A stretch of 64,000 nucleotides of DNA from Gammaproteobacteria bacterium (GTDB lineage Bacteria > Pseudomonadota > Gammaproteobacteria > HTCC5015), in the NCBI GenBank assembly GCA_016928055.1, contig JAFGLM010000009.1, positions 1 through 64,000 on the forward strand, read 5' to 3'. This document shows, in pieces, positions 11,026 to 19,149 of this stretch. The position numbers were made by a program, and so were the translations under genes. The notes under the pieces were generated by a model. That model saw only the letters and a program-made list of their open reading frames with translations. It was not told the origin of the DNA and did no database searches. Every line of letters starts with the position of its first letter. Position 1 is the first letter of the stretch.

Positions 11026-11122
11026 CGGAATTCGTTTGTAAAGTGTGTGACGTAAAACGACATAATTTATAAGCCTATCTAGTCGCAAACCCTAAATTGC
11101 AATAAGCAGTCAGCCAGTCCAA

Positions 11123-11145
11123 AATCCAGGTTAGAATTCTGGATT
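11123..11145. promoter_or_regulatory. Inverted repeat before the sigma54 activator gene
   Basis: AATCCAG and CTGGATT flank 9 bases and end 5 bases before the activator's ATG. It could be an operator or a translational control hairpin covering the ribosome binding region; there is no direct evidence for either. Confidence 0.3.
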
Positions 11146-11150
11146 GAATA

Positions 11151-12533
11151 ATGGGTATCAAAAAGAAAATATCGTCACCGGATAAATCACTGACGGACGC
11201 GATTCTCGAAAGCATTTCTGATGGCGTCTTCACTGTGGATGAGAACTGGCGCATCACCTCTTTTAACCGGGCCGCGGAAGTGATTACCGGTGTCTCACGG
11301 GAGGAAGCCCTGAACCGCCACTGCTCAGACGTGTTCCGTTCCAGCATGTGCGAAGCGGATTGCGCCTTACGCGAAACCCTGACCAGCGGCAAGCCGGTGA
11401 TCGGTAAATCCGGCTATATCGTCAATGCAGATGGCAATCGAATACCTATCAGCCTGTCCACTGCGGTGTTAAAAGACAAACATGGAAAAATACTGGGCGG
11501 CGCCGAAACCTTTCGCGATCTTTCAGAAATTGATGCATTAAGAAAAGAATTACAGGGCCGTTTTAGTATCGGAGATCTGATCAGCAGCAGTCCAGCGATG
11601 CAAAAGCTCTTTGAAGTGTTGCCCGCCATTGCTGCCAGCCCCAGCACGGTAACCATTCTGGGTGAAACCGGTACCGGCAAGGAGTTAATGGCGCGAACCA
11701 TACATAATCTCAGCCCGCGGCAAAAAGGCCCGTTCATCGCCGTCAATTGCAGCGCTCTGCCTGACACGTTACTGGAATCGGAACTGTTCGGTTATAAAGC
11801 CGGAGCCTTTACCGGCGCCAATAAAAACAAACTCGGCCGCTTCGCTCTGGCAAAAGGCGGCACCCTGTTTCTGGATGAAATCGGAGACATCAGCCCGGCC
11901 CTACAAGTTAAATTGTTGCGGGTCTTGCAGGAAAAAACCTACGAACCATTGGGTTCGACGCATTCGGAAACAGCGGACGCCCGCATTATCGTTGCGACCA
12001 ATCAGAATCTGGCAAAACTAACCAGGCACGGCAATTTCCGTGAAGATCTGTATTACCGTATTAATGTCGTACGTGTCGAACTGCCTCCTCTCCGGCAGCG
12101 CAAGGAAGATATACCGTTATTGGTGCAGCAATTTATCAGGCGTTTCAACGTATTACAGAATAAATCGATTGAAGGTATTTCAAACAAAGCGTTTTCGCTG
12201 CTGATGGCACATGATTGGCACGGCAATGTACGTGAGCTGGAAAACGTTATCGAGCGATCCTTTATCCTCTGCAATACAGGCCAGATTGATATCGGTCATC
12301 TGCCGGATGAATTAACCGCTCAACACTCACCCGCATCTTCCTCTTCTGATATCCAGTCCGCCCATCAACTTATCGATGCGCAGTCTATCCGGGCAGCGCT
12401 GGCACGACATAACAATAATCGCAGTGCCGCAGCCAGAGAACTGGGCATTCATAAAACCACCCTATTCCGTCGTATCAAGAAACTCGGTATTGAATTACCG
12501 GAAAAAGACGGTCGTACGCAATCCAAAGAGTAG
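11151..12533 (+). CDS. Sigma54-dependent activator with cysteine-rich PAS domain
   Basis: This 460-residue enhancer-binding protein has three parts. A PAS domain (about 15-130) holds a three-cysteine motif [18 protein letters not shown]. The AAA+ domain (about 140-375) has Walker A GETGTGKE, the sigma54-contacting loop GAFTGA and Walker [10 protein letters not shown] Fis-type helix-turn-helix at the end reads [19 protein letters not shown]. There is no receiver domain, so it is not a two-component regulator; the PAS domain, perhaps via its cysteines or a bound metal or cluster, is the likely sensor. It lies directly upstream of, and in line with, a -24/-12 promoter and the ORP-like cluster. 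That matches Desulfovibrio, where a cognate sigma54 regulator controls the orange-protein genes. Confidence 0.92.
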   Translation: MGIKKKISSPDKSLTDAILESISDGVFTVDENWRITSFNRAAEVITGVSREEALNRHCSDVFRSSMCEADCALRETLTSGKPVIGKSGYIVNADGNRIPISLSTAVLKDKHGKILGGAETFRDLSEIDALRKELQGRFSIGDLISSSPAMQKLFEVLPAIAASPSTVTILGETGTGKELMARTIHNLSPRQKGPFIAVNCSALPDTLLESELFGYKAGAFTGANKNKLGRFALAKGGTLFLDEIGDISPALQVKLLRVLQEKTYEPLGSTHSETADARIIVATNQNLAKLTRHGNFREDLYYRINVVRVELPPLRQRKEDIPLLVQQFIRRFNVLQNKSIEGISNKAFSLLMAHDWHGNVRELENVIERSFILCNTGQIDIGHLPDELTAQHSPASSSSDIQSAHQLIDAQSIRAALARHNNNRSAAARELGIHKTTLFRRIKKLGIELPEKDGRTQSKE

Positions 12534-12560
12534 CGTCAACGCATTCCATTTTCAGCTATT

Positions 12561-12580
12561 GAGTAGCGTTTTAGCTACTC
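12561..12580. promoter_or_regulatory. Probable enhancer site (UAS) for the sigma54 activator
   Basis: GAGTAGC-GTTTTA-GCTACTC is a perfect 7-bp inverted repeat centred about 110 bases upstream of the predicted sigma54 start site, the usual distance for an enhancer. It could instead be part of a terminator for the activator gene, but no T-run follows, so the enhancer reading is preferred. Confidence 0.6.
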
Positions 12581-12653
12581 TGTCTCTCCTTGCTTTGGCA
12601 ATATTTTTTATATTTTTCAAACAGTTATCTTATATTTTCAAGTTAAAAATAGC

Positions 12654-12669
12654 TGGCATATGTCGTGCT
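12654..12669 (+). promoter_or_regulatory. Sigma54 (-24/-12) promoter of the ORP-like cluster
   Basis: TGGCATATGTCGTGCT matches the sigma54 pattern TGGCAY-N7-TGCW, with the invariant GG and GC at the required spacing. The predicted start is near 12680, and the first gene starts at 12707. The adjacent activator gene and the inverted repeat upstream support it. Confidence 0.8.
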
Positions 12670-12706
12670 CTATTCAAGACATGAAACTATCCTTTACACG
12701 CAAAAT

Positions 12707-13234
12707 ATGAAAGTCGCATTTGTTTACTGTGACGATCGGATTGCGCCGGTATTTGATGTCGCACAACAGGTTTGCCTGGTCGAAATGACAGCTGGAAAGA
12801 TAGCAGGCAAAACCACGGAAGCACTGCCCAATGCATCACTTATGCAAAAGGCCCGGCGATTATCGGAACTCAATATTGAAGTGCTGATATGCGGTGCAAT
12901 CTCCAGACCGCTCTACGACATGGTCAACGCGTACGGAATTCAGATTATTTCGTTTATCGCGGGCAGGCTGGATGAGATTGTCGATGCCTGGATCGCCGGA
13001 AAACTGGATGCCAACGTTTATGCCATGCCTGGTTGTTGCCGCGGCCGACGAGCTGGAAATAAAAACCGCAGGCAAAACTTTGTTGGAAAAGGATCAATGC
13101 GCCGCAATCAAGTAGCTGATGCAGTTGATTATTGCGTTTGCATAAAGTGTGGTCATCGTCAACCACATCAACGTGGTCTGCGGTGTTGCGAGCAATTCTG
13201 CTCCCTGTGCGGACACGCTATGACCAGCGAATAG
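12707..13234 (+). CDS. NifX/NifB-type cofactor-binding domain protein with Cys-rich tail
   Basis: This 175-residue protein begins with a dinitrogenase iron-molybdenum cofactor biosynthesis domain of the NifX/NafY type (MKVAFVYCDDRIAPVFDVAQQ... LICGAISRPLYDMV), about residues 1-110. After a basic, glycine-poor linker comes a cysteine-rich tail (CVCIKCGHRQPH...RCCEQFCSLCGH) resembling a zinc ribbon or metal site. NifX-like domains bind metal-sulfur clusters (family knowledge). ATG 12707 is chosen from the family N-terminus and because the in-frame GTG at 12665 lies inside the sigma54 promoter. First gene of the cluster; its Shine-Dalgarno is weak. Confidence 0.82.
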   Translation: MKVAFVYCDDRIAPVFDVAQQVCLVEMTAGKIAGKTTEALPNASLMQKARRLSELNIEVLICGAISRPLYDMVNAYGIQIISFIAGRLDEIVDAWIAGKLDANVYAMPGCCRGRRAGNKNRRQNFVGKGSMRRNQVADAVDYCVCIKCGHRQPHQRGLRCCEQFCSLCGHAMTSE

Positions 13235-13272
13235 TGACGAATGTTTATTTGATATTTAGGAGGAACAGAATT

Positions 13273-13494
13273 ATGCCAAGAGGTGACAGAACAGGACCAA
13301 CAGGAATGGGTGCAAGAACAGGTCGAGGAGCCGGTTATTGTGCCGGACTTGAAACAGCCGGCTATGAAAACCTTGCCGGAGGACGTGGAAATTTCGGCGG
13401 TGGACGCCGTCGAGGTCGGAGATTTTACGGAATCAACCAGCAAGCATTTCGACGCGGAAATTTTATTGGCCTGCGTTCGACCAAATCCGATTAA
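13273..13494 (+). CDS. DUF5320-type Gly/Arg-rich small protein
   Basis: This 73-residue protein begins MPRGDRTGPTGMGARTGRGAG, the hallmark of the DUF5320 family found beside NifX-like proteins and MinD-type ATPases in anaerobes. It is rich in Gly and Arg and carries one cysteine (GYCAG). Its function is unknown. AGGAGG at 13258-13263, nine bases before the ATG, is one of the strongest ribosome binding sites in the cluster, suggesting high expression. The longer open frame upstream overlaps the preceding gene and is not used. Confidence 0.8.
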   Translation: MPRGDRTGPTGMGARTGRGAGYCAGLETAGYENLAGGRGNFGGGRRRGRRFYGINQQAFRRGNFIGLRSTKSD

Positions 13495-13519
13495 GCATAA
13501 TGAATATTGTGGAGAGAAA

Positions 13520-13882
13520 ATGAAAATTGCATTTACTACCGCCGGTGACAATTTGTCGGCAAAACTTGACAGCCGTTTTGGCAGAGCGCCAAAGTTCCTG
13601 ATTTACGATCTGGACGCCGACAAATTTGAAATTATCGATAACAAACAAAATTTGAATGCAGCACAGGGTGCCGGTATTCAGTCGGCAGAAACGGTTATTC
13701 GCTCCGGGGCAAAAATTTTACTCACCGGAGACTGCGGCCCTAAAGCCTGCCACGTCTTGAACAGTGCCGGTATCAAAATATTCATAACAACTGCAGAGAG
13801 TATTACCGATGCGCTTGCACAATATCGATCCGGCAGACTGAGCGAGGCGGACACTCGTGGCGTTAAAGGTTACTGGGCATAG
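13520..13882 (+). CDS. NifX-like protein, orange-protein (ORP) type
   Basis: This 120-residue protein is a single NifX/NafY-type domain (MKIAFTTAGDNLSAKLDSRFGRAPKF... LLTGDCGPKACHVLNSAG). Length and sequence resemble the ORP family, whose Desulfovibrio member binds a mixed Mo/Cu-sulfur cluster non-covalently (family knowledge). Two cysteines (DCGPKAC) are present. GGAG at 13511 supports the ATG at 13520; the open frame further upstream is out of phase with the DUF5320 gene and is discarded. Whether it binds an Mo-Cu cluster here is inference. Confidence 0.8.
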   Translation: MKIAFTTAGDNLSAKLDSRFGRAPKFLIYDLDADKFEIIDNKQNLNAAQGAGIQSAETVIRSGAKILLTGDCGPKACHVLNSAGIKIFITTAESITDALAQYRSGRLSEADTRGVKGYWA

Positions 13883-13900
13883 CATCGAAAGAAGTTTTAA

Positions 13901-14782
13901 ATGAAAATTTCACTTGATTGTATTCCCTGTTTTATAAGACAAGCTCTTGATGCGGCCAGACTGGTAACGCCGGACGAGGAAATGCATCGTGCGTTACTGC
14001 GCGATGTACTTAAATGGTCCAGTGAAATAGATCTGAATCAGCCACCGATTATTCTGGCACAGCGCATACATCGGCACATTCGCAAAATTACTGGTATTGA
14101 AGACCCCTACTTTACCGCCAAAAGCCGTTTCAATGATTTGGCAATGAACATGATACCGGAGCTTAGCGATAAAATTTCAAATTCATCTGATCCCTTGATG
14201 TTGGCTGTTCGTCTGGCAATCGCCGGTAATGTTATTGATATGGGTGTCAATAGCACAATCACTGAAAACGATATCCGCCTTTCAGTTAACCGGTCTTTGA
14301 CGGAATGCTTTCAGGCGAACGAACAGGAATTCAGAAATGCCGTGTCACAAGCAGGTTCGATTCTGTACCTGGCAGACAACGCCGGTGAGATCGTATTCGA
14401 TCGCCTGCTAATAGAACAGTTGCCTGTTGACAAAGTAACCTTGGCCGTTCGCGGGGCACCCATCCTCAACGACGCAACGAGAACCGATGCGCTGACTGCC
14501 GGACTGGATAAGATGGTGAGAATAATAGATAACGGTTCGGACGCACCCGGTACCTTATTGAACGATTGCAGCGAGGAGTTTCTTCGACACTACCATGACG
14601 CCGACATGATTATCGCCAAAGGCCAGGGTAATTATGAATCGCTAAGCGATGATGAAGCACGCGAGATATTTTTCCTGTTTAAGGTCAAATGTCCTGTTAT
14701 ATCCGACCATATCGGTTACCCGCTAGGTAACTATATTCTTGCTCGATCCCACGAATCACAAACAGTGTTGAAAGCTTCGTAG
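13901..14782 (+). CDS. DUF89 / ARMT1-like metal-dependent phosphatase
   Basis: This 293-residue protein belongs to the DUF89 family (subfamily with N-terminal CxxC: LDCIPCFIRQALDAAR). Metal-site motifs are visible as ILYLADNAGEIVFDRLL and AKGQGNYESLSD. Family members are metal-dependent phosphatases that remove damaged or phosphorylated metabolites; archaeal-type members are often next to cofactor genes (family knowledge). Here it follows the ORP-type gene by 18 bases and precedes a membrane protein by 8 bases, so it is co-transcribed. The substrate is unknown; a housekeeping role for a phosphorylated intermediate of the cluster's pathway is inference. Confidence 0.8.
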   Translation: MKISLDCIPCFIRQALDAARLVTPDEEMHRALLRDVLKWSSEIDLNQPPIILAQRIHRHIRKITGIEDPYFTAKSRFNDLAMNMIPELSDKISNSSDPLMLAVRLAIAGNVIDMGVNSTITENDIRLSVNRSLTECFQANEQEFRNAVSQAGSILYLADNAGEIVFDRLLIEQLPVDKVTLAVRGAPILNDATRTDALTAGLDKMVRIIDNGSDAPGTLLNDCSEEFLRHYHDADMIIAKGQGNYESLSDDEAREIFFLFKVKCPVISDHIGYPLGNYILARSHESQTVLKAS

Positions 14783-14790
14783 CGATACCG

Positions 14791-15420
14791 ATGAACTCGC
14801 AACTTAGAAAAGCCGGCCTTATAGCTCATGAACTACGTAAGCATGTTCCTTTTACGGCATTTGGCAGCTTGATTGGAATCGCCATCGTATTTCTCACCAT
14901 TCGTTTTAAATTGCCAAAAGAATTTTCAATAACACTATTCTGGACGCTTCATCCACTGCATGTCTTGTTAAGCGCATTGGTCACAACAGCTGTTTATCGA
15001 CTGCATTCAAACAGCAGCCTTTGCCACGCAATTTTGGTCGGTTACATTGGCTCCGTTGGAATCGCCACGTTAAGCGATTCCATTGTCCCTTTTGCAGGTG
15101 AATGGTTGCTGGATTTACCCAACCGCGGTCTGCATATCGGCTTTATTGAAAAGTGGTGGCTGATCAATCCGCTTGCATTTGTCGGAATAGCGGTCGGCTA
15201 TTGGTTTCCAAAAACAACTTTTCCCCATTTTGGTCACGTTTTACTGAGTGTGTGGGCGTCGTTATTTCATATCACTATGGCGCTTGGCACCGATATGAGT
15301 ATCGGCATGTTGTTTTCCATAGGCCTGTTCCTGTTTCTGGCGGTATGGTTACCCTGTTGCACCAGCGACATCGTATTTCCGCTGCTCTGGATCAGAACAG
15401 ACACACTCGCCAAACGGTAG
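14791..15420 (+). CDS. Uncharacterised multi-pass membrane protein
   Basis: I do not recognise a family. The 209-residue protein has about five or six hydrophobic segments (around residues 22-40, 47-67, 80-98, 128-140, 150-170 and 175-195). Notable polar residues in or near membranes are HPLHV (about 54-58), several further histidines (HIGF, HFGH, FHIT) and a CC pair (PCCTSDI), which might bind metal. It sits between the DUF89 gene (8 bases) and the first MinD-type ATPase (6 bases), so it belongs to the operon. It might be a permease or metal transporter for the ATPases, but nothing shows this directly. Confidence 0.65.
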   Translation: MNSQLRKAGLIAHELRKHVPFTAFGSLIGIAIVFLTIRFKLPKEFSITLFWTLHPLHVLLSALVTTAVYRLHSNSSLCHAILVGYIGSVGIATLSDSIVPFAGEWLLDLPNRGLHIGFIEKWWLINPLAFVGIAVGYWFPKTTFPHFGHVLLSVWASLFHITMALGTDMSIGMLFSIGLFLFLAVWLPCCTSDIVFPLLWIRTDTLAKR

Positions 15421-15426
15421 TAACGA

Positions 15427-16266
15427 ATGAATATTGTCATTGCATCAGGTAAAGGCGGCACCGGTAAAACAACGCTGGCGTTAAATCTTGCCAGAATGAT
15501 TGATACTGATGTGCAGCTTTTAGACTGCGATGTTGAGGAACCGAATGACCATCTGTTTTTTGATGTCGAATTACAAAAACAGGAAGACGTCAATATTTTG
15601 ATTCCACAAATCGACGTTACGCGCTGTGACCAATGCGGTGAATGCAGTGAAATTTGTCAGTTTAATGCCATCGCCATGCTGGAAGACCGACCATTACTCT
15701 TTCCGGAGTTATGTCATGGTTGTGGCGGCTGCACGATGATATGCCCGAGAAACGCTATTTCGGAAATTAAAAAACAAGTCGGTATCATAGAGAACCTAAC
15801 ATCAGGCAATATCCATCTGATTCAGGGTCGTCTTGATATCGGCTCCATGATGGCACCCACGGTTATACGCGCGGTTAAGGCAAACCTGAACGGCAATATG
15901 ATTTCAATTCTCGATGCTCCACCGGGAACAGCGTGTCCCGTTGTAGCAACCATAAAAGATACGGATTTCGTCGTGTTAGTTACCGAACCGACTCCTTTTG
16001 GATTACATGATCTGGTTCTGGCGGTGAATATGGTGCAAGCACTTGGAGTGCCTTTTGCTGTGGTCATCAATCGCGCTGGAATCGGTGACGATGACGTCAA
16101 ATCCTTTTGTGACGAAGCCAATATTCCAGTCTTAATCGAGATCCCGGATGATCGGCGCATTGCCGAGGCGTATTCACGGGGTGAGCTGATTATTGATGCG
16201 CTGCCGGAATATAAAAATCTTTTTCAAACTCTATACAACAAAATTCTGGAACAGATACAAGCATGA
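15427..16266 (+). CDS. MinD-type ATPase with two inserted ferredoxin clusters (1)
   Basis: This 279-residue P-loop protein has a deviant Walker A, SGKGGTGKTT (residues about 7-16). It has an inserted bacterial-ferredoxin segment with two 4Fe-4S motifs (CDQCGECSEIC about 68-78; CHGCGGCTMIC about 98-108) and Walker B-like ISILDAPPG. Such proteins pair in tandem in anaerobes and in the Desulfovibrio ORP complex; related Mrp/NBP35 proteins carry Fe-S clusters (family knowledge). It overlaps the next ATPase gene by 4 bases (ATGA), a sign of coupled translation and probably a heterodimer. Cytoplasmic. Confidence 0.9.
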   Translation: MNIVIASGKGGTGKTTLALNLARMIDTDVQLLDCDVEEPNDHLFFDVELQKQEDVNILIPQIDVTRCDQCGECSEICQFNAIAMLEDRPLLFPELCHGCGGCTMICPRNAISEIKKQVGIIENLTSGNIHLIQGRLDIGSMMAPTVIRAVKANLNGNMISILDAPPGTACPVVATIKDTDFVVLVTEPTPFGLHDLVLAVNMVQALGVPFAVVINRAGIGDDDVKSFCDEANIPVLIEIPDDRRIAEAYSRGELIIDALPEYKNLFQTLYNKILEQIQA

Positions 16267-17165
16267 AAGAACTTGTGGTCATCAGCGGCAAAGGCGGCAC
16301 CGGTAAAACCAGTCTGGCCGCATCATTTGCGATTCTGGCCGGCCAAGCTGTCATTGCCGACTGTGATGTTGACGCATCCGATTTACATCTTTTACTTCGC
16401 CCGGATATTAAAAGTCGCCATGATTTTATCAGCGGGCATGAAGCCGTTATCTGTCAGGATGAATGTTCCGGTTGCGGTATTTGCCTGGATTATTGCCGCT
16501 TCGATGCGATTAAACTGGATGATTCCAAAGATAGCGATGGAATGTTTTATATTGATAAATTTTCCTGTGAAGGTTGTGGTGTCTGTGTGCGTTTTTGTCC
16601 TGAACTGGCCATCGATTTTCCCGATAACCTGTGTGGTGAGTGGATGATATCAGAAACGCGCTGCGGACCCATGGTCCATGCACAACTTGGCGTCGCTGCC
16701 GAAAATTCGGGAAAACTGGTTTCAATGGTGCGACGCGAAGCTCTCAAGATTGCGCAGCAACAGAATAAAGAATTGATTATCGTTGACGGTCCGCCGGGCA
16801 TCGGTTGTCCGGTCATCGCTTCCATTACTGGTGCCAGTCAGCTTCTGGTTGTCACAGAACCCAGCGTATCCGGCGAAAGTGATCTGCAACGGGTACTCGA
16901 GTTGGCACAACACTTCAACATACCTACAGCGATCTGTATTAATAAATGGGATATCAACCCGGAGATGTCTGATCGTATTGAAAAAGGTGCTTTGCTTGCC
17001 GGCGCAAGCCTGGCAGGACGCATCCGATATGATCGCGATGTCACACAGGCACAGTTGCAGGAGAAAGCGGTGGTGGAAACTGATGCAGCCAGCAACGAAG
17101 ATATCCATATAGTATGGGAACACGTTAAAGCAGCGCTGTACCAAAGAGCTGTTTCCGAAAACTAA
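16263..17165 (+). CDS. MinD-type ATPase with two inserted ferredoxin clusters (2)
   Basis: This 300-residue paralogue of the preceding gene has Walker A SGKGGTGKTS, 4Fe-4S motifs CSGCGICLDYC and CEGCGVCVRFCP, and Walker B-like IIVDGPPG. It is longer by a segment after the ferredoxin insert (ETRCGPMVHAQLGVAAENSG), which has one more cysteine. The pair is translationally coupled. In the Desulfovibrio ORP system two such ATPases associate with the orange protein and affect cell division (established work); transfer of that role to this organism is inference. It overlaps the following thiamine-pyrophosphokinase-like gene by one base. Confidence 0.9.
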   Translation: MKELVVISGKGGTGKTSLAASFAILAGQAVIADCDVDASDLHLLLRPDIKSRHDFISGHEAVICQDECSGCGICLDYCRFDAIKLDDSKDSDGMFYIDKFSCEGCGVCVRFCPELAIDFPDNLCGEWMISETRCGPMVHAQLGVAAENSGKLVSMVRREALKIAQQQNKELIIVDGPPGIGCPVIASITGASQLLVVTEPSVSGESDLQRVLELAQHFNIPTAICINKWDINPEMSDRIEKGALLAGASLAGRIRYDRDVTQAQLQEKAVVETDAASNEDIHIVWEHVKAALYQRAVSEN

Positions 17166-17830
17166 TGGTAACGCCGGCTCAAAAACGGGATCGTAAAACA
17201 GCCTGCATTTGCTGTAATGGTGAATTGAATCTTAAGAACCAAATAAAGCTGCTTGCCTCGGCATCGGATCTTCTGATAGCTGCCGACGGCGGAGTAAAAC
17301 ACCTCGCCTCAATGAACTTGAAACCATACGCAATTATCGGCGACATGGATTCCTTGAGCGAAGATCCCTGGAAAAATGACCAAAATATTAAGCGAATTAA
17401 ATTCTCGCGGGACAAAGACCGGTCCGACACTGAATTGGCGATCGAGTGGGCTTTTGCGCAAGGAGCCACGCACATATTATTGCTCGCAGGAACAGGCGGT
17501 CGCTTTGACCATACGCTCGGTAACTGTGCACTGCTGATTAAATATCCCAACCTTCTGGCAATGTGGGATAACGGTTTTATTATTCGGGCAGTAGCAGCGG
17601 GACAACACGTGATAATTCGCGTTTTTTCTAAAGCGTTGATATCAATTATTCCCCTGGCCGAGCATACACGAGTCAAAACAACGGGCCTGCAATACAACTT
17701 GAGTGACGTAACACTTGACTATGCGACTCATGGACTCAGCAATTTTGCCGTCGATGAAAAATGCTCAATTACGGTTAACCGAGGGGTAATAATGCTCTGC
17801 GTGGAGGGAGGTGATGCATGGCCAAATTAA
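17165..17830 (+). CDS. Thiamine pyrophosphokinase-like protein
   Basis: This 221-residue protein has the motif set of thiamine pyrophosphokinases: AADGGVKHL, IIGDMDSLS, DKDRSDTELAIEWA and GTGGRFDHTLGN, then a beta-rich C-terminal domain ending in a SNFAVDEKCSITVNRG-like TPK repeat. TPK makes ThDP from thiamine and ATP. Placing such a gene inside a sigma54-driven cluster of Fe-S ATPases is unusual, and a thiamine-binding-family gene follows three genes on. It may act on thiamine or on a related substrate. It overlaps the previous gene by one base and the next by 13 bases, so it is firmly in the operon. Confidence 0.82.
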   Translation: MVTPAQKRDRKTACICCNGELNLKNQIKLLASASDLLIAADGGVKHLASMNLKPYAIIGDMDSLSEDPWKNDQNIKRIKFSRDKDRSDTELAIEWAFAQGATHILLLAGTGGRFDHTLGNCALLIKYPNLLAMWDNGFIIRAVAAGQHVIIRVFSKALISIIPLAEHTRVKTTGLQYNLSDVTLDYATHGLSNFAVDEKCSITVNRGVIMLCVEGGDAWPN

Positions 17831-18492
17831 CATCCCGCCCCAGGAGTGCCTTTGATTTCGGCCCGCTGGCTGAAGATTATGAAAACTGGTACAGCACAGC
17901 TGATGGTCAGGAAAATGATCGCATTCAGCAACACGATGTACTCGAATTAATCAATCGCGCGTCCCCCGGTGATCGACTGCTGGATGTGGGATGTGGCACT
18001 GGTCATTGGAGCGGTTTTTTTCGATCTCTTGGTTATAAAGTCCACGGTATCGATATTTCGGAAAAAATGATACGCGTAGCAAAAAAAAATGTGCCAGAGT
18101 GCACGTTCGAAATTGCCAACGCATGCAACTTGCCGTATGAGGACGCATCATTCGAAATCGTCGCGTCGATGGCGATGTTGGAATTTACAATGGCACCCAT
18201 CATCGCGCTACGGGAAATGGCTCGTTGCATCAAACCGGGCGGGAACCTGCTGATCGGTACGCTTAACCGGCTCGCCCCGTTGAACCAGGGCCGAATTTCC
18301 AGAGGTGATGAGCCCTATGCATCCGGACATCTTTTCTCGCCGCATGAGTTGCATAAGCTGCTTTCTATGTGGGGACAAACTCGCATGCTCGCGTCCTTAC
18401 CAACGACAATGCAGTCGAATCAATCCCAAAGTGTTACTTATCAGCAAGAAACTCTGGACGGCCCATTTATGGTCGCGGTGATGCAGCGATGA
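17818..18492 (+). CDS. Class I SAM-dependent methyltransferase
   Basis: This 224-residue protein has a class I methyltransferase fold: motif I LLDVGCGTGHWSGFF, the acidic end of beta 2 HGIDISEKM, and motif ANACNLPYEDASFEIV. It most resembles small-molecule methyltransferases of the UbiE/BioC type (family knowledge); the acceptor is unknown. It overlaps the TPK-like gene by 13 bases and the next gene by 4 bases (ATGA), indicating coupled translation. Within the cluster it could methylate a cofactor or metabolite; this is inference. Confidence 0.85.
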   Translation: MAKLTSRPRSAFDFGPLAEDYENWYSTADGQENDRIQQHDVLELINRASPGDRLLDVGCGTGHWSGFFRSLGYKVHGIDISEKMIRVAKKNVPECTFEIANACNLPYEDASFEIVASMAMLEFTMAPIIALREMARCIKPGGNLLIGTLNRLAPLNQGRISRGDEPYASGHLFSPHELHKLLSMWGQTRMLASLPTTMQSNQSQSVTYQQETLDGPFMVAVMQR

Positions 18493-18776
18493 TCATTCAG
18501 GTGGAAGTAAGCGTTTATCCGCTCGAGACCGATGCGTTAAGAGAAACAATTGACACATTTATTAACAGGGTGTCGCAGCACGGATTGAACGTTAATAAAG
18601 GGGCCATGAGCACGATACTTTCGGGCGATGATTCCGTTATGTTTACCGCACTTAATGCGGCTTTTGTTCAGATAGCCAACGACAATAAGGTGGTCATGGT
18701 TCTCAAAATATCTAACGCTTGTCCGTCATGCGATGCCGCATCACCTGAAACTAATACACACCATTCAACCAAGTAA
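18489..18776 (+). CDS. MTH1187/YkoF-type thiamine-binding family protein
   Basis: This 95-residue protein belongs to the small ferredoxin-like-fold family typified by MTH1187 and YkoF (Pfam name Thiamine_BP). It starts MIIQVEVSVYPLETDALRE, has an internal GLNVNKGAMSTILSGDDSVMF segment and ends with a cysteine pair (NACPSC). YkoF-type proteins bind thiamine or its pyrimidine (family knowledge). The start ATG overlaps the methyltransferase stop by 4 bases. Together with the TPK-like gene it suggests a thiamine-related function embedded in the cluster. Confidence 0.75.
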   Translation: MIIQVEVSVYPLETDALRETIDTFINRVSQHGLNVNKGAMSTILSGDDSVMFTALNAAFVQIANDNKVVMVLKISNACPSCDAASPETNTHHSTK

Positions 18777-18792
18777 GAAACAAGGATATAAA

Positions 18793-19131
18793 ATGAAAAT
18801 AGCAATTCCCCTGGCGAATAATCAATTAACGCTGCACTTTGGTCATTGCGAACAATTTGCTTTGCTTGATATCGATCCTGATAATAAATCGATTGTTAGT
18901 CGCAATGATATTGATGCTCCACCACATGAACCCGGCTTATTACCACCCTGGCTGGCTGAACGCGGTGTTAAACTTGTTATCGCAGGTGGTATAGGTCAAA
19001 GAGCCATCAATTTATTTGTCCAACAGGGGATTGAAGTGATTGTCGGCGCACCCGTTGAGACGCCGGAAAAGCTGGTTACGGATTATATGTCCGGGTCTTT
19101 ACTTGCCGGCACAAACGCCTGTGATCATTGA
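18793..19131 (+). CDS. NifX-like cofactor-binding protein (third copy)
   Basis: This 112-residue single-domain protein of the NifX/NafY type reads MKIAIPLANNQLTLHFGHCEQFALLDID, with the FGH(C/A) pattern of the family, and GGIGQRAINLFVQQGIEVIVGAP. Length is normal for stand-alone members. AAGG at 18782 is the ribosome binding site for ATG 18793. It differs clearly from the two NifX-like proteins at the start of the cluster, so they are not recent duplicates. Confidence 0.85.
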   Translation: MKIAIPLANNQLTLHFGHCEQFALLDIDPDNKSIVSRNDIDAPPHEPGLLPPWLAERGVKLVIAGGIGQRAINLFVQQGIEVIVGAPVETPEKLVTDYMSGSLLAGTNACDH

Positions 19132-19149
19132 TGATTGGATAGTGCAGCC

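Noticed and set aside
13283..13519. Upstream extension of the ORP-type gene
   Set aside because: It is out of frame with and antagonistic to the DUF5320 gene; the NifX-like domain starts at 13520 with its own ribosome site.
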